The notes under the pieces: model-generated
What the model was told of the DNA's origin: nothing
Database searches by the model: none
The model's input: only the letters and a program-made list of their open reading frames with translations
Assembly: GCA_947447465.1 (NCBI GenBank)
Contig: CANFKE010000021.1
Location: forward strand, 1 to 64,000
Source of the DNA: Chitinophagaceae bacterium
Lineage (GTDB): Bacteria > Bacteroidota > Bacteroidia > Chitinophagales > Chitinophagaceae
DNA: 64,000 nucleotides
Direction: 5' to 3'
Part shown: piece by piece, positions 51,994 through 61,739 of the stretch
Layout: each line of letters begins with the position of its first letter
Numbering within the stretch: position 1 is the first letter of the stretch
Made by a program: the position numbers and the translations under genes

Positions 51994-54900
51994 TTAGCCT
52001 AATTCCACTACCATATCATTAGTATTGACCAAGGTCCCTGCAGCCAGCTCTATATGTTTTATAACACCATCAAATGGAGCGGTAATGATGGTTTCCATCT
52101 TCATAGCTTCAATAATGAATAGTTGCTGATTCTTCTTCACCTGCTCATCTTTCTTTACTAAAAGCTTACTGAGCATACCTTGCAGCGGCGCTCCTATTTG
52201 CTTATCGTTGCCTTTATCAATTTTCTTATTTTCCTTCTGCTCAACCTTTACAGATCTGTCTCTGACCTCTATGTTACGTGTCTGACCGTTCAACTTAAAG
52301 AATACTGTCCGGTTTCCCTTCTCATCAATATTACCAATACTCAATAGACGGATCAACAAGGTCTTTCCCTTCGCTATCTCAATTGTTGTATCCTGTCCTT
52401 CCTTCATACCATAGAAGAAGTATTTGGTAGGCACAACTGATACATCTCCATATAAGCGCACGAATTTCAGATAGTCCTCATACACCTTCGGATAGAATTT
52501 ATAAGACAAGAAATCACACAGATCAAGGTCTTCTCCATACTTAGCCTTAAATGCTGCCAACTCTGCATCAAAATCAATAGGTGGCAAGTGTTTATTAGGC
52601 CTGTCGCTGAATGGTGTTCTGTTCTTAAGGATAATATGCTGAAGTTCTTTAGGGAATCCGCCCTCAGGCTGTCCTATCTCTCCCATAAAGAATTGCTGTA
52701 CTGATTCAGGGAATGATATATTCTCTCCCTTTTCCATTACATCTTCCTTACTAAGTCCGTTAGCTACCATGAACTGGGCCATATCTCCCACTACCTTAGA
52801 GCTTGGCGTAACTTTTACTATGTCACCAAACATATCGTTGACAGTAGCGTACATATCTTTTATCTGCTCGAACTTATCGCCCAACCCTAATGCAATTGCC
52901 TGTGGCTTCAGATTACTGTACTGCCCGCCAGGTATCTCGTGATGGAATACTTCCGCTGTGCTGGCCATCAGACCACTTTCAAACGGATAATAGTATCCGC
53001 GAACAGCCTCCCAATAGGTACTGAACTGATTAAGTAGCTTTACATCATACGGATTCTCACGCTCATGGAAACGCATCATCTCCACAATAGAGTTAAAGTT
53101 GGGCTGAGAGGTTAGCCCCGAAAGCGATCCCAGTGCGCAATCTACTACATTCACACCTGCCTCAACAGCCATAAGATACGTAGCTGGCTGCAACGCAGAT
53201 GTATCATGTGTATGCAAATGTATTGGCAACTTCACTGTATCTTTCAATCCTTCTATCAACTCCTTCGCCGCATATGGCTTCAGCAGACCCGACATGTCTT
53301 TGATAGCCAGTATGTGTGCTCCTGCATTCTCAAGGTCCTTTGCCAGTCGCAGGTAGTAGTCAAGCGTATATTTAGTACGTTTAGGATCCATGATATCACC
53401 CGTGTAGCACAGCGACCCTTCTGCAAGTCCACCGGTACGTTTACGAACCATTTCTATACATGGTGCTATATTCGGCATCCAGTTCAGTGAGTCGAAAATG
53501 CGGAAAATATCCACTCCCTTCTCCCACGACTTTTCTACAAATTTCTCTATCAGATTATCCGGATACGCTGCATATCCCACACCATTACATCCGCGGATCA
53601 GCATTTGTAACAGTATGTTCGGTGCTGCCGCACGAATGGCCTCCAATCGCTTCCACGGATCTTCGTTCAGGAATCGCATACACACATCAAAAGTGGCACC
53701 ACCCCATACCTCCAGACTGAATGTCTGTGGAAAAGCCAAAGCAAAGCTCTTCGTCACTTTCAGCATATCCGATGTGCGCATACGCGTTGCCAATAAACTC
53801 TGGTGCGCATCGCGCATGGTAGTATCGGTATAATGTATCTTTTTTTCGTTCTTCAGCCACTCACTGAACTTATCGGGACCAAGCTCTGTAAGCAGGTCTT
53901 TCGTACCCTTCTGATATGGCTTGTGATTATCTACTGGTGGCAAGATCGGCTTTTCAAATACCCTGTTCGGATCCTTTACTTTCACATCAGGATTTCCATT
54001 CACCGTTATATCGGCCAGAAAGCCCAGCATTCTTGTACCTCTGTCTTTTCGCTCAGAAATATTGAATAGCTCCGGATGCTCTTGTATAAAGTTCACTGTT
54101 GCATTGCCCGAGATAAATCCTTCATTCGTGATCAGGTTCTCCAGGAATGGAATATTATTCTTTACACCTCTGATACGGAACTCTCTCAATGCCCTGTGCA
54201 TCTTCAGTGTAGCATCTCTCAGCGTATTGCCGGAGGTGCTCACTTTTACCAGCATAGAGTCAAAGAACGGACTGATTTTCATGCCCGGATAGGTACTACC
54301 CTCATCAAGCCTTACGCCAAATCCTGTAGCATTGCGGTAGGTCACCAATGTACCATAGTCCGGCTTAAAATCATTGGTAGGGTCTTCTGTAGTGATACGG
54401 CATTGTATCGCAAACCCTATCTTAGGTATCTTGTTCTGGTCGCCCAGCCCTATTTCAGGATCCGATAGTTGATGCCCCGATGCAATGAAGATCTGTGTCT
54501 TTATAAGGTCCACACCTGTTATCATCTCTGTAACAGTATGCTCTACTTGTATTCGTGGATTCACCTCAATGAAATAGATATTTTCATTGCTATCTACCAG
54601 AAATTCTACTGTACCAAGATTATTATAGTTTACAGCCTTAGCAATATTCACTGCATAGGTATATAGCTTATCCAACGCGCCCTGACTTAATGTTGCCGAT
54701 GGTGCCATTTCCACCACCTTCTGAAACCTGCGCTGCACCGAGCAATCTCGCTCATAAAGATGTACAATGTTGCCAAAACTATCCGCAGCTATTTGTATTT
54801 CTATATGCTTCGGACGTTCAACGAATTTTTCCAGGAACACGGTATCATCACCAAATGCATTTTTAGCCTCGCTCCTGGCCTCAGGAAATGATTTTTTCAG

Positions 54901-55434
54901 GTCCTCATCGCTCCTTACTACACGCATACCTCTGCCACCACCACCCGATGCGGCTTTCAACATCAAAGGATAGCCTATTCTGTTGGCTTCACCCAATGCT
55001 GTCTCTATATCATTCAGCTCACCTATATTACTTTCAATAAGCGGGATACCCGCTTTTCTGGCCACCTCTTTAGCAGTTACCTTATCACCCAGTGCAGCCA
55101 TAGCCTCAGGTCGTGGACCTATAAAGATGATACCGTTCTCTGCACACTTTCGGGCAAAATTGGCATTTTCCGACAGAAAGCCATAGCCGGGATGTATCGC
55201 ATTAGCCCCACAATCCAATGCTACCTGTATGATCTCATTGATATCCAGGTAGGGTTTCAACGGATCTGTATCAGCACCTACCTGATAGGCCTCATCGGCT
55301 TTATAACGGTGCAAAGAATAGCGGTCTTCGTAGGTAAAAATGGCTACTGTAGGTATATGCAGTTCAGTAGCTGCGCGGGAAATACGGATCGCTATCTCTC
55401 CCCTGTTGGCAATAAGTAGTTTCTTGATGGTCAT
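51994..55434 (-). CDS. pyc: Pyruvate carboxylase
   Basis: A single-chain 1146-residue biotin enzyme making oxaloacetate from pyruvate and bicarbonate, refilling the TCA cycle. The biotin carboxylase part (1-450) has ANRGEIA (9-15), HPGYGFLSEN (81-90) and the glycine-rich ATP loop KAASGGGGRGMR (160-171). The carboxyltransferase part starts near DTTMRDAHQSLLATR (about 545-560), and the C-terminal biotinyl domain has EAMKMET (1109-1115, biotinylated Lys1112). TATATTTG is 31 bases before the ATG. It is monocistronic with a strong terminator. Confidence 0.97.
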   Translation of the reverse strand: MTIKKLLIANRGEIAIRISRAATELHIPTVAIFTYEDRYSLHRYKADEAYQVGADTDPLKPYLDINEIIQVALDCGANAIHPGYGFLSENANFARKCAENGIIFIGPRPEAMAALGDKVTAKEVARKAGIPLIESNIGELNDIETALGEANRIGYPLMLKAASGGGGRGMRVVRSDEDLKKSFPEARSEAKNAFGDDTVFLEKFVERPKHIEIQIAADSFGNIVHLYERDCSVQRRFQKVVEMAPSATLSQGALDKLYTYAVNIAKAVNYNNLGTVEFLVDSNENIYFIEVNPRIQVEHTVTEMITGVDLIKTQIFIASGHQLSDPEIGLGDQNKIPKIGFAIQCRITTEDPTNDFKPDYGTLVTYRNATGFGVRLDEGSTYPGMKISPFFDSMLVKVSTSGNTLRDATLKMHRALREFRIRGVKNNIPFLENLITNEGFISGNATVNFIQEHPELFNISERKDRGTRMLGFLADITVNGNPDVKVKDPNRVFEKPILPPVDNHKPYQKGTKDLLTELGPDKFSEWLKNEKKIHYTDTTMRDAHQSLLATRMRTSDMLKVTKSFALAFPQTFSLEVWGGATFDVCMRFLNEDPWKRLEAIRAAAPNILLQMLIRGCNGVGYAAYPDNLIEKFVEKSWEKGVDIFRIFDSLNWMPNIAPCIEMVRKRTGGLAEGSLCYTGDIMDPKRTKYTLDYYLRLAKDLENAGAHILAIKDMSGLLKPYAAKELIEGLKDTVKLPIHLHTHDTSALQPATYLMAVEAGVNVVDCALGSLSGLTSQPNFNSIVEMMRFHERENPYDVKLLNQFSTYWEAVRGYYYPFESGLMASTAEVFHHEIPGGQYSNLKPQAIALGLGDKFEQIKDMYATVNDMFGDIVKVTPSSKVVGDMAQFMVANGLSKEDVMEKGENISFPESVQQFFMGEIGQPEGGFPKELQHIILKNRTPFSDRPNKHLPPIDFDAELAAFKAKYGEDLDLCDFLSYKFYPKVYEDYLKFVRLYGDVSVVPTKYFFYGMKEGQDTTIEIAKGKTLLIRLLSIGNIDEKGNRTVFFKLNGQTRNIEVRDRSVKVEQKENKKIDKGNDKQIGAPLQGMLSKLLVKKDEQVKKNQQLFIIEAMKMETIITAPFDGVIKHIELAAGTLVNTNDMVVELG

Positions 55435-55465
55435 ATCGGATCTTGAGTGGCTTGGAATAATACAA

Positions 55466-55473
55466 CAAATATA
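55466..55473 (-). promoter_or_regulatory. pyc -7 element
   Basis: TATATTTG on the minus strand, exact TAnnTTTG, 31 bases upstream of the ATG. Confidence 0.45.
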
Positions 55474-55600
55474 GTTGCACCTGCATTACATTGGGTGGTA
55501 TTTTATATCAATTTAGCAGAACAGTCAAACAGAACTAATACTCACTTAACATACCGGACCAAAAAGTATAGTTTTTTTTCATCCCCGGAGCATTTCAACG

Positions 55601-55638
55601 AAAAATGGCTGCTCCGGAAGTCCGGAACAGCCATTTTT
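55601..55638 (-). terminator. dnaK terminator
   Basis: An 18-bp stem with one mismatch (55601-55618 with 55621-55638) ends in T-runs; it lies 27 bases past the dnaK stop. Confidence 0.85.
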
Positions 55639-55665
55639 GTATTACTTACCGAATGAACGGCCAGC

Positions 55666-57555
55666 TTACTTTACTTCTTCATACTCAGCATCAGCTACAC
55701 CACCATCTTCATGGCCGGCTGGCTGTCCCTGTGCAGCACCATCCGGTGCGCCCTGAGTGCCCTTGTACATTTCTTCACTTGCAGCCATCCATGCAGCATT
55801 CAATTCTGCTTCCGCAGTATCTATACCTGCTATGTCCTGTGCAGTATGAGCAGCTTTCAGCTTTTCAGCAGCAGCTTCTATTACAGATTTCTTTTCAGCA
55901 GGGATCTTATCACCATATTCTTTCAACTGCTTTTCAGTAGTGAACAACAGGTTGTCTGCCTTATTCAGCTTTTCAACGCGCTCACGAACGATCTTGTCCG
56001 CTTCTTCGTTAGCCTTAGCCTCATTCTTCATCTTTTCGATCTCTTCTTTGCTCAGACCGCTACCGGCTTCAATACGGATATTCTGTTGCTTACCGGTACC
56101 CTTATCTCTTGCCGTAACATGCAATATACCATTGGCATCGATGTCGAAGATAACTTCTACCTGCGGAACACCACGTGGTGCCGGCGGTATTCCATCAAGG
56201 ATGAAACGACCAAGGTTCTTGTTATCAGCAGCCATAGGGCGCTCACCTTGCAATACATTGATCTCAACACTTGGCTGGCTATCGCTTGCTGTAGAGAATA
56301 CTTCACTCTTCTTGGTAGGGATAGTAGTGTTAGATTCGATCAGACGGGTCATTACACCACCCATTGTTTCGATACCCAAAGAAAGCGGAGTTACGTCAAG
56401 CAACAACACATCCTTTACTTCACCGGTCAATACTCCACCCTGTATCGCAGCACCTATCGCTACAACTTCATCCGGATTAACACCCTTGTGTGGCTTCTTA
56501 CCGAAGAACTTTTCAACTACTTCCTGTACTTTAGGGATACGTGTAGAACCACCTACCAGGATAACCTCATCGATATCGCTTGTGGTCATACCCGCATCTT
56601 TCAACGCTTTGCGGCATGGCTCCAATGTACGCTCTACCAATGAATCTGAAAGCTGCTCGAACTTAGCTCTTGACAACTTGCGAACAAGGTGCTTAGGAGC
56701 GCCGTCAACAGCAGTGATGTAAGGAAGGTTCACTTCTGATTCCTGTGATGATGACAATTCGATCTTTGCTTTTTCAGCTGCTTCCTTCAATCTCTGCCAT
56801 GCCATTGGATCCTTGCGCAGATCGATAGCTTCTTCTTTCTTGAACTCATCAGCCAACCAGTCCATGATCACCTTATCAAAGTCATCACCACCAAGGTGTG
56901 TATCACCATTTGTTGATTTTACTTCAAAGATACCATCACCCAACTCCAGTACTGATACGTCGAATGTACCACCACCAAGGTCAAATACTGCTATCTTACT
57001 GTCTTTATGCTGCTTGTCAAGACCATATGCCAATGCTGCTGCAGTTGGTTCATTGATGATACGCTTTACTGTAAGACCTGCGATCTCACCCGCTTCTTTT
57101 GTAGCCTGGCGCTGTGCATCATTGAAGTATGCAGGAACGGTAATTACCGCTTCTGTAACTTCCTGACCCAGAAAATCTTCTGCTGTCTTCTTCATCTTCT
57201 GAAGGATCATTGCTGATACTTCCTGAGGAGTGTACATACGACCATCAATATCCACACGTGGAGTATTGTTATCACCCTTTACCAACTTGTAGGTAAAGTG
57301 CGACATTTCATTGGTAACCTCATCAAATCGACGACCCATGAAACGCTTGATGGACTGTACTGTGTTAATAGGGTTAGTAATAGCCTGACGCTTTGCAGGA
57401 TCTCCTACTTTACGCTCACCATTTTTCAAAAACGCCACTACCGATGGCGTGGTACGACGACCTTCGTCGTTTGCAATTACTACCGGCTCATTGCCTTCCA
57501 TTACAGATACGCACGAGTTGGTGGTTCCTAAGTCTATTCCGATAATCTTTCCCAT
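55666..57555 (-). CDS. dnaK: Chaperone protein DnaK (Hsp70)
   Basis: DnaK, the ATP-dependent Hsp70 chaperone; 629 residues. The ATPase domain has GIDLGTTNS (6-14), [10 protein letters not shown] (137-146) and [12 protein letters not shown] (190-201); the substrate-binding domain and lid follow, and the chain ends in a Gly-rich stretch and EYEEVK. No grpE or dnaJ is next to it. No CIRCE element or other heat-shock operator was seen in the 255 bases upstream. Long ORFs on the opposite strand are shadows of its codon bias. Confidence 0.98.
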   Translation of the reverse strand: MGKIIGIDLGTTNSCVSVMEGNEPVVIANDEGRRTTPSVVAFLKNGERKVGDPAKRQAITNPINTVQSIKRFMGRRFDEVTNEMSHFTYKLVKGDNNTPRVDIDGRMYTPQEVSAMILQKMKKTAEDFLGQEVTEAVITVPAYFNDAQRQATKEAGEIAGLTVKRIINEPTAAALAYGLDKQHKDSKIAVFDLGGGTFDVSVLELGDGIFEVKSTNGDTHLGGDDFDKVIMDWLADEFKKEEAIDLRKDPMAWQRLKEAAEKAKIELSSSQESEVNLPYITAVDGAPKHLVRKLSRAKFEQLSDSLVERTLEPCRKALKDAGMTTSDIDEVILVGGSTRIPKVQEVVEKFFGKKPHKGVNPDEVVAIGAAIQGGVLTGEVKDVLLLDVTPLSLGIETMGGVMTRLIESNTTIPTKKSEVFSTASDSQPSVEINVLQGERPMAADNKNLGRFILDGIPPAPRGVPQVEVIFDIDANGILHVTARDKGTGKQQNIRIEAGSGLSKEEIEKMKNEAKANEEADKIVRERVEKLNKADNLLFTTEKQLKEYGDKIPAEKKSVIEAAAEKLKAAHTAQDIAGIDTAEAELNAAWMAASEEMYKGTQGAPDGAAQGQPAGHEDGGVADAEYEEVK

Positions 57556-57760
57556 AATCAGTTCTTATTGTTATTATTTATTGTTTGTTTCTTTATGTTC
57601 TTCCTTTCTAATAGCAATCTATATGCCATACAACTTTCACTGTAATTATGGCAGAAACAGTGACATAATCAACACACAAACCCCGATAATAACATTCATT
57701 TAGTCATAAAATCAGCATTATCTGCTTTCTACCGAACTATATATAGCCTCCCTGAAACAA

Positions 57761-57786
57761 GTAAGGTGCCCCAAAAGGCACCTTAC
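57761..57786 (-). terminator. Terminator of the 57811-58902 gene
   Basis: A 10-bp perfect stem GTAAGGTGCC / GGCACCTTAC (57761-57770, 57777-57786), 24 bases past the stop on the minus strand. Confidence 0.75.
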
Positions 57787-57810
57787 AAAAAATGATCTGT
57801 TGATAATTTA

Positions 57811-58902
57811 TCAATGATATACTGTACCCACAATTCTCTGCGCAGATACGATATCCAATGTCTTAAGCGCCTGTATCGTATTATCAGATATGGTCACATA
57901 CCCTTTACGCATACAACGCGATGTGTACAAGCCCAATACATTGGCGCCCTTTATGTTGGTATATGTAGGCTGTATCTCATTCCCGGTAAGACCTGTACCT
58001 TGCAGTGCTTCCACTTTTATGTAATTATAGAAATCCTGTGTACCCAGATACATGATCAGCTCACATCTATCCATCAGCCTTACAGTATTTTCAGGAGCCT
58101 TGTACATACCAGTGTTAATAGCGTTGAGCATATCCGTATTAGTTACCTGATAGGTAAAGAAAGTATTAGAAGCTAACTCCATGTAACCTAGATTGTAATC
58201 ATAAGATTTCGGCGCTGTTACACCGGTCACTGTATTAGAATCTACCCAATGGAACCTGATAAATGCCTGAGCAACTCCGGCTGGTGTAGTATAGCCATTG
58301 AAGTTAAAATTACTCGAAGCAAGATACCTGCTGATGATCTCCGTTTTTTGATACGGACTGTTCACAGCGAACTCAAACTGCGGATTACTAGATGTATCAT
58401 CTATATAATAGATGTAGAATGACGAAAGCGTTGGAACATTATCAATGATCGGAGCTTCTGCAGAATCAACTTCACCTGTTGCCGCATTATTCACTACTAT
58501 ACGGTATATGTAGTTAGGACTAAGTGCACCCTTGAACTTATAGGCATAATTGGGACTGTTGAAGAACGTACCTGCCTCCTTAGGATAACCTTCCGCCGTA
58601 AGATCTACACGATCAAGGTGGATCGTATCCAATAGATTGCCCGACATGCTGATCCTCTTGATCTTTACATTGATGTTATTGAAAAAACTTGAGTCAGACT
58701 CTTTGGCCATAGCAAGTGCACTCTTGGTATCATCCAGAAATGCTTTCTGTATGCGTATGTAATGGGCAGTGTCACTTTTATCCAGCAAACCATATACTAT
58801 AGTTATGCTCTTGTAAGGAGCTGCAACATTGAATTTCTCAGAACAAGACGGCAAAATTGATAAGGCCATCAACGCCAATAATGGCAGAATGATTTTTTTC
58901 AT
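57811..58902 (-). CDS. DUF4249-like lipoprotein
   Basis: A 363-residue lipoprotein (lipobox ILPSC, Cys20) with a beta-rich body: SITIVYGLLDKSDTAHYIRI near the start, then regular strands and a C-terminal GLYTSRCMRKGYVTISDNT. The pattern recalls DUF4249, a family of outer-membrane lipoproteins of the phylum often near TonB-dependent receptors, although none is adjacent here; this assignment is tentative. TACTTTTG lies 26 bases before the ATG and a hairpin terminator follows the gene. Confidence 0.7.
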   Translation of the reverse strand: MKKIILPLLALMALSILPSCSEKFNVAAPYKSITIVYGLLDKSDTAHYIRIQKAFLDDTKSALAMAKESDSSFFNNINVKIKRISMSGNLLDTIHLDRVDLTAEGYPKEAGTFFNSPNYAYKFKGALSPNYIYRIVVNNAATGEVDSAEAPIIDNVPTLSSFYIYYIDDTSSNPQFEFAVNSPYQKTEIISRYLASSNFNFNGYTTPAGVAQAFIRFHWVDSNTVTGVTAPKSYDYNLGYMELASNTFFTYQVTNTDMLNAINTGMYKAPENTVRLMDRCELIMYLGTQDFYNYIKVEALQGTGLTGNEIQPTYTNIKGANVLGLYTSRCMRKGYVTISDNTIQALKTLDIVSAQRIVGTVYH

Positions 58903-58928
58903 GTATATTTTAAAATATAAAACGCAAA

Positions 58929-58936
58929 CAAAAGTA
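58929..58936 (-). promoter_or_regulatory. -7 element of the DUF4249-like gene
   Basis: TACTTTTG on the minus strand, exact TAnnTTTG, 26 bases before the ATG. Confidence 0.45.
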
Positions 58937-59036
58937 AGTGTTTAAAATGATAACTAGCAGTCAGTGAATAGTTAAAAAATACGTTAACAAATTAACGATC
59001 CTATCATGCGAATTACACTTTACATACTAAAAAAAA

Positions 59037-59059
59037 ATCCTGTAGCAAGGCTACAGGAT
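59037..59059 (-). terminator. Terminator of the EGF-like lipoprotein gene
   Basis: A 10-bp perfect stem ATCCTGTAGC / GCTACAGGAT with a three-base loop, then a long T-run on the minus strand; textbook intrinsic terminator. Confidence 0.9.
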
Positions 59060-59081
59060 CTGTAAAGTATCATCGAAATAC

Positions 59082-59579
59082 TTAGTATCCGATACCAAAA
59101 TATTTACAATCGTAATTGATAGTATCATATTGAACATGGTAGCTCATCCACAAAGAGTCATTACTGATCTTGCCCTGACCTCTGTAGGTGATACTGTTAT
59201 TGCTTCCATTGAACGTAAAGGTATCTACACCAACCAATGTACAGATAGCACTGTCGTTGATATTGTTCAACATATTCCTCATGGTCATCTGTGTTTGGTT
59301 ACCCACTGTCTTCACAAAGTTGATGGAATATTGAGAATATCCTCCCACACCACAGCTATCGCCACCATTAAATGTACCTACAAACTTATCTCTGCTGGCA
59401 GTCTGGCACCTGTTACCTTCCCAACCGGCGGCACAAGTACAATTACCTCCATCACAAACTCCGCCATTTAGACAAGCTACATTATTGCAGCGATCCTTAT
59501 TGCAGGCTGTATGAGTAATGGCGAAAAAGGCGCCTATAGATAATAATGCAGTAACTAATATGCTGCGCAATGCTTTCAT
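59082..59579 (-). CDS. Lipoprotein with an EGF-like domain
   Basis: A 165-residue exported protein whose hydrophobic signal ends at THTAC (Cys26 from the second ATG), a likely lipobox. Directly after comes an EGF-like domain with six cysteines: CNNVACLNGGVCDGG then NCTCAAGWEGNRC (about 29-58), matching the C-x(4)-C-x(5)-C-x(4)-C-x-C-x(8)-C EGF pattern. The remainder is a beta-rich domain resembling those of small lipocalin-like Bacteroidota lipoproteins. Role unknown. An ATG two codons upstream (59585) is an alternative start; TACTTTAG lies about 20 bases upstream. Confidence 0.75.
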   Translation of the reverse strand: MKALRSILVTALLSIGAFFAITHTACNKDRCNNVACLNGGVCDGGNCTCAAGWEGNRCQTASRDKFVGTFNGGDSCGVGGYSQYSINFVKTVGNQTQMTMRNMLNNINDSAICTLVGVDTFTFNGSNNSITYRGQGKISNDSLWMSYHVQYDTINYDCKYFGIGY

Positions 59580-59736
59580 AAACAAAATTTGAAAGGCCTA
59601 AAGTATTAAATGTTTACCCAAAAATAAAACGATGGGCAATAATTTTTTACCTGTTCGACCTGATTTTTATAAAAATAAGGCTTTTTTTACTGTTTATTAT
59701 ATATAATACAATTTCATATCACTATGATCTGCTGTA

Positions 59737-60735
59737 TTATTTACTGTCATAAGCCCACTTAATGAAAGTAGAGCCCCATGTAAAGCCGCCACCAAAGGCT
59801 GCAAGAATGATATTATCACCCTTTTTCAACTGGTTCTCCCACTCCCACAGGCACAATGGCAGTGTGCCGTTCGTAGTATTTCCGAAACGTTCAATATTCA
59901 TCATTACTTTTTCCATCGGCAGGCTCATCCTGTCGGCAGTTGCGGTAATGATTCTTTTATTGGCCTGGTGAGGCACCAGCCAGCTGATATCGTCTGCTAC
60001 CAGATTATTACGTTCCATTATTTCAGCTGCAACATCTGCCATATTCTTCACGGCAAACTTAAATACATACTGACCTTCCTGATAAACAAAATGTTCTTTG
60101 TTCATTACTGTCTCCATTGTAGCAGGCTTTACAGATCCGCCCGCTTTCTGGTGCAAATGCACTCGTCCGCTACCATCTGTACGCAATATGGAATCAATTA
60201 GTCCGTACCCGTTTGTATCCGGCTCCAGCAATACACAACCCGCACCGTCACCAAAAATTATAGAGGTGGTCCTGTCCTCATAGTTCATTATTGAACTCAT
60301 TTTGTCCACACCTATCACCAATACTTTCTTATGACGGCCTGTTTCTATGAACTGAGAACCTACTGTAAGTGCATATATGAAACCGCTGCAGGCAGCATTG
60401 ATATCATAGCCCCATGCATTGGTCATTCCTGCCTTGTCACAGATAACATTGGCAGTTGCGGGAAATTGCATATCCGGTGTAGTAGTTGCACAAATGACTA
60501 ACTCTATATCTGTAGCATCTATTCCTCTTTTCGCCAACAGCACTTTTACCGCTTCTACGGCCATATCACTACTACCCTTCCCTTCACCTTTCAGAATTCG
60601 GCGCTCCTTGATCCCTGTTCTTGTCTGGATCCACTCATCTGTGGTATCCATCATCGTCTCCAATTCTGCATTGGTCAATATATACTCCGGAACATAACCA
60701 CCTACAGCCGTGATAGCAGCATGAATTTTCTGCAT
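59737..60735 (-). CDS. fabH: Beta-ketoacyl-ACP synthase III
   Basis: FabH starts fatty acid synthesis by condensing an acyl-CoA with malonyl-ACP. The 332-residue thiolase-fold enzyme has the catalytic triad Cys116 (DINAACSGF), His256 (VPHQANKRI) and Asn286 (GNTTNGTLP), with TRTGIKERR (39-47) at the CoA site and FGGGFTWGS near the end. TATCTTTG is 19 bases before the ATG. It follows fabG on the same strand after a 168-base gap, so it is probably a separate transcript. Confidence 0.95.
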   Translation of the reverse strand: MQKIHAAITAVGGYVPEYILTNAELETMMDTTDEWIQTRTGIKERRILKGEGKGSSDMAVEAVKVLLAKRGIDATDIELVICATTTPDMQFPATANVICDKAGMTNAWGYDINAACSGFIYALTVGSQFIETGRHKKVLVIGVDKMSSIMNYEDRTTSIIFGDGAGCVLLEPDTNGYGLIDSILRTDGSGRVHLHQKAGGSVKPATMETVMNKEHFVYQEGQYVFKFAVKNMADVAAEIMERNNLVADDISWLVPHQANKRIITATADRMSLPMEKVMMNIERFGNTTNGTLPLCLWEWENQLKKGDNIILAAFGGGFTWGSTFIKWAYDSK

Positions 60736-60754
60736 TTATAATGTTTTAGTAACA

Positions 60755-60762
60755 CAAAGATA
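60755..60762 (-). promoter_or_regulatory. fabH -7 element
   Basis: TATCTTTG on the minus strand, exact TAnnTTTG, 19 bases upstream of the fabH ATG. Confidence 0.5.
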
Positions 60763-60903
60763 AACAAAACTAAAAAGTGAAACTAAAAAGTAATACCCCG
60801 GTACCTGTTGACAATATACATTTCAGTATCTGCCATTACTTTTCAGGCATCTTTAAATCCTGTTATAAAACCGGGTCTTACTTCTGAGTCTTTTATTGCA
60901 CAC

Positions 60904-61650
60904 TTAAACCGCCATTCCTCCACACACATTCAATACCTGTCCGGTTACGTAGGTACTCATATCGCTGGCAAGAAATAATGCCGCATTAGCAACATCTTCT
61001 GTTTTACCAAAACGACCAAGTGGTATTTTCTCGAACCACTTTTCAGCACCACCGTCCTGCAGATAATGCGTCATATCTGTTTCTATGAACCCCGGAGCTA
61101 TTGCATTGCAACGTATGTTGCGGCTTCCTATTTCCTGAGCAATGCTTTTCGTAAATCCTATTATTCCTGCCTTTGATGCGGCGTATGCACTCTGCCCGGC
61201 ATTACCCTTCACTCCTACTACAGAGCTCATATTGATAATGCTGCCCGAACGACTCTTCATCATTGGCTTTATCACCTGTTTGGTAAGATTATAAACACTC
61301 TTCAGGTTAGCCTGCATTACTTCGTCCCACTGTTCAGGGGTAAGACGCAACAAAAGGTTGTCTTTACTGATACCTGCATTATTCACGCAAATATCGATTG
61401 TACCAAATTCCTTGGTAATATCTGCCGCCAATTGTTCCGCAGCTTTAAAATCAGCGGCATCACTTTTGTATCCTTTTGCCTTTACACCCATTGCTGTCAG
61501 CTTTTCCTCCAGAGCTTTGGCTCTTTCCTCAGATGACAAATAGGTAAATGCGATGCTCGCACCATTTTCAGCAAATTTTATGGCTATTGCTTCGCCTATT
61601 CCACGACTTGCGCCTGTTATCAGCGCTACTTTATTTTCGAGCAGTTTCAT
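60904..61650 (-). CDS. fabG: 3-oxoacyl-ACP reductase
   Basis: FabG, a short-chain dehydrogenase, reduces 3-oxoacyl-ACP with NADPH in fatty acid elongation. The 248-residue protein has the cofactor loop TGASRGIG (12-19), NNAG (90-93), and the catalytic Ser143, Tyr156 and Lys160 (SAYAASK) with Asn115. The C-terminal SDMSTYVTGQVLNVCGGM is standard for FabG. It lies 89 bases downstream of the AlgJ-like gene on the same strand. Confidence 0.94.
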   Translation of the reverse strand: MKLLENKVALITGASRGIGEAIAIKFAENGASIAFTYLSSEERAKALEEKLTAMGVKAKGYKSDAADFKAAEQLAADITKEFGTIDICVNNAGISKDNLLLRLTPEQWDEVMQANLKSVYNLTKQVIKPMMKSRSGSIINMSSVVGVKGNAGQSAYAASKAGIIGFTKSIAQEIGSRNIRCNAIAPGFIETDMTHYLQDGGAEKWFEKIPLGRFGKTEDVANAALFLASDMSTYVTGQVLNVCGGMAV

Positions 61651-61739
61651 TTATAATATCGTTTGGAGGTGCTAAAGTAGTAATTGAACGGGAAAGCAGA
61701 AAGAAAAACGAATATTGCCTGTTATAATTTACCCGCGAT

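Noticed and set aside
55711-56722. Two long ORFs (310 and 260 codons) on the plus strand opposite dnaK
   Set aside because: They are antisense to a clearly intact dnaK, have Cys/Phe/Ser-rich or Ser/Thr-rich compositions unlike real proteins, and such mirror ORFs are a known effect of dnaK codon bias.
57556-57810. CIRCE or similar heat-shock operator upstream of dnaK
   Set aside because: No TTAGCACTC-N9-GAGTGCTAA-like dyad was found on reading this interval.
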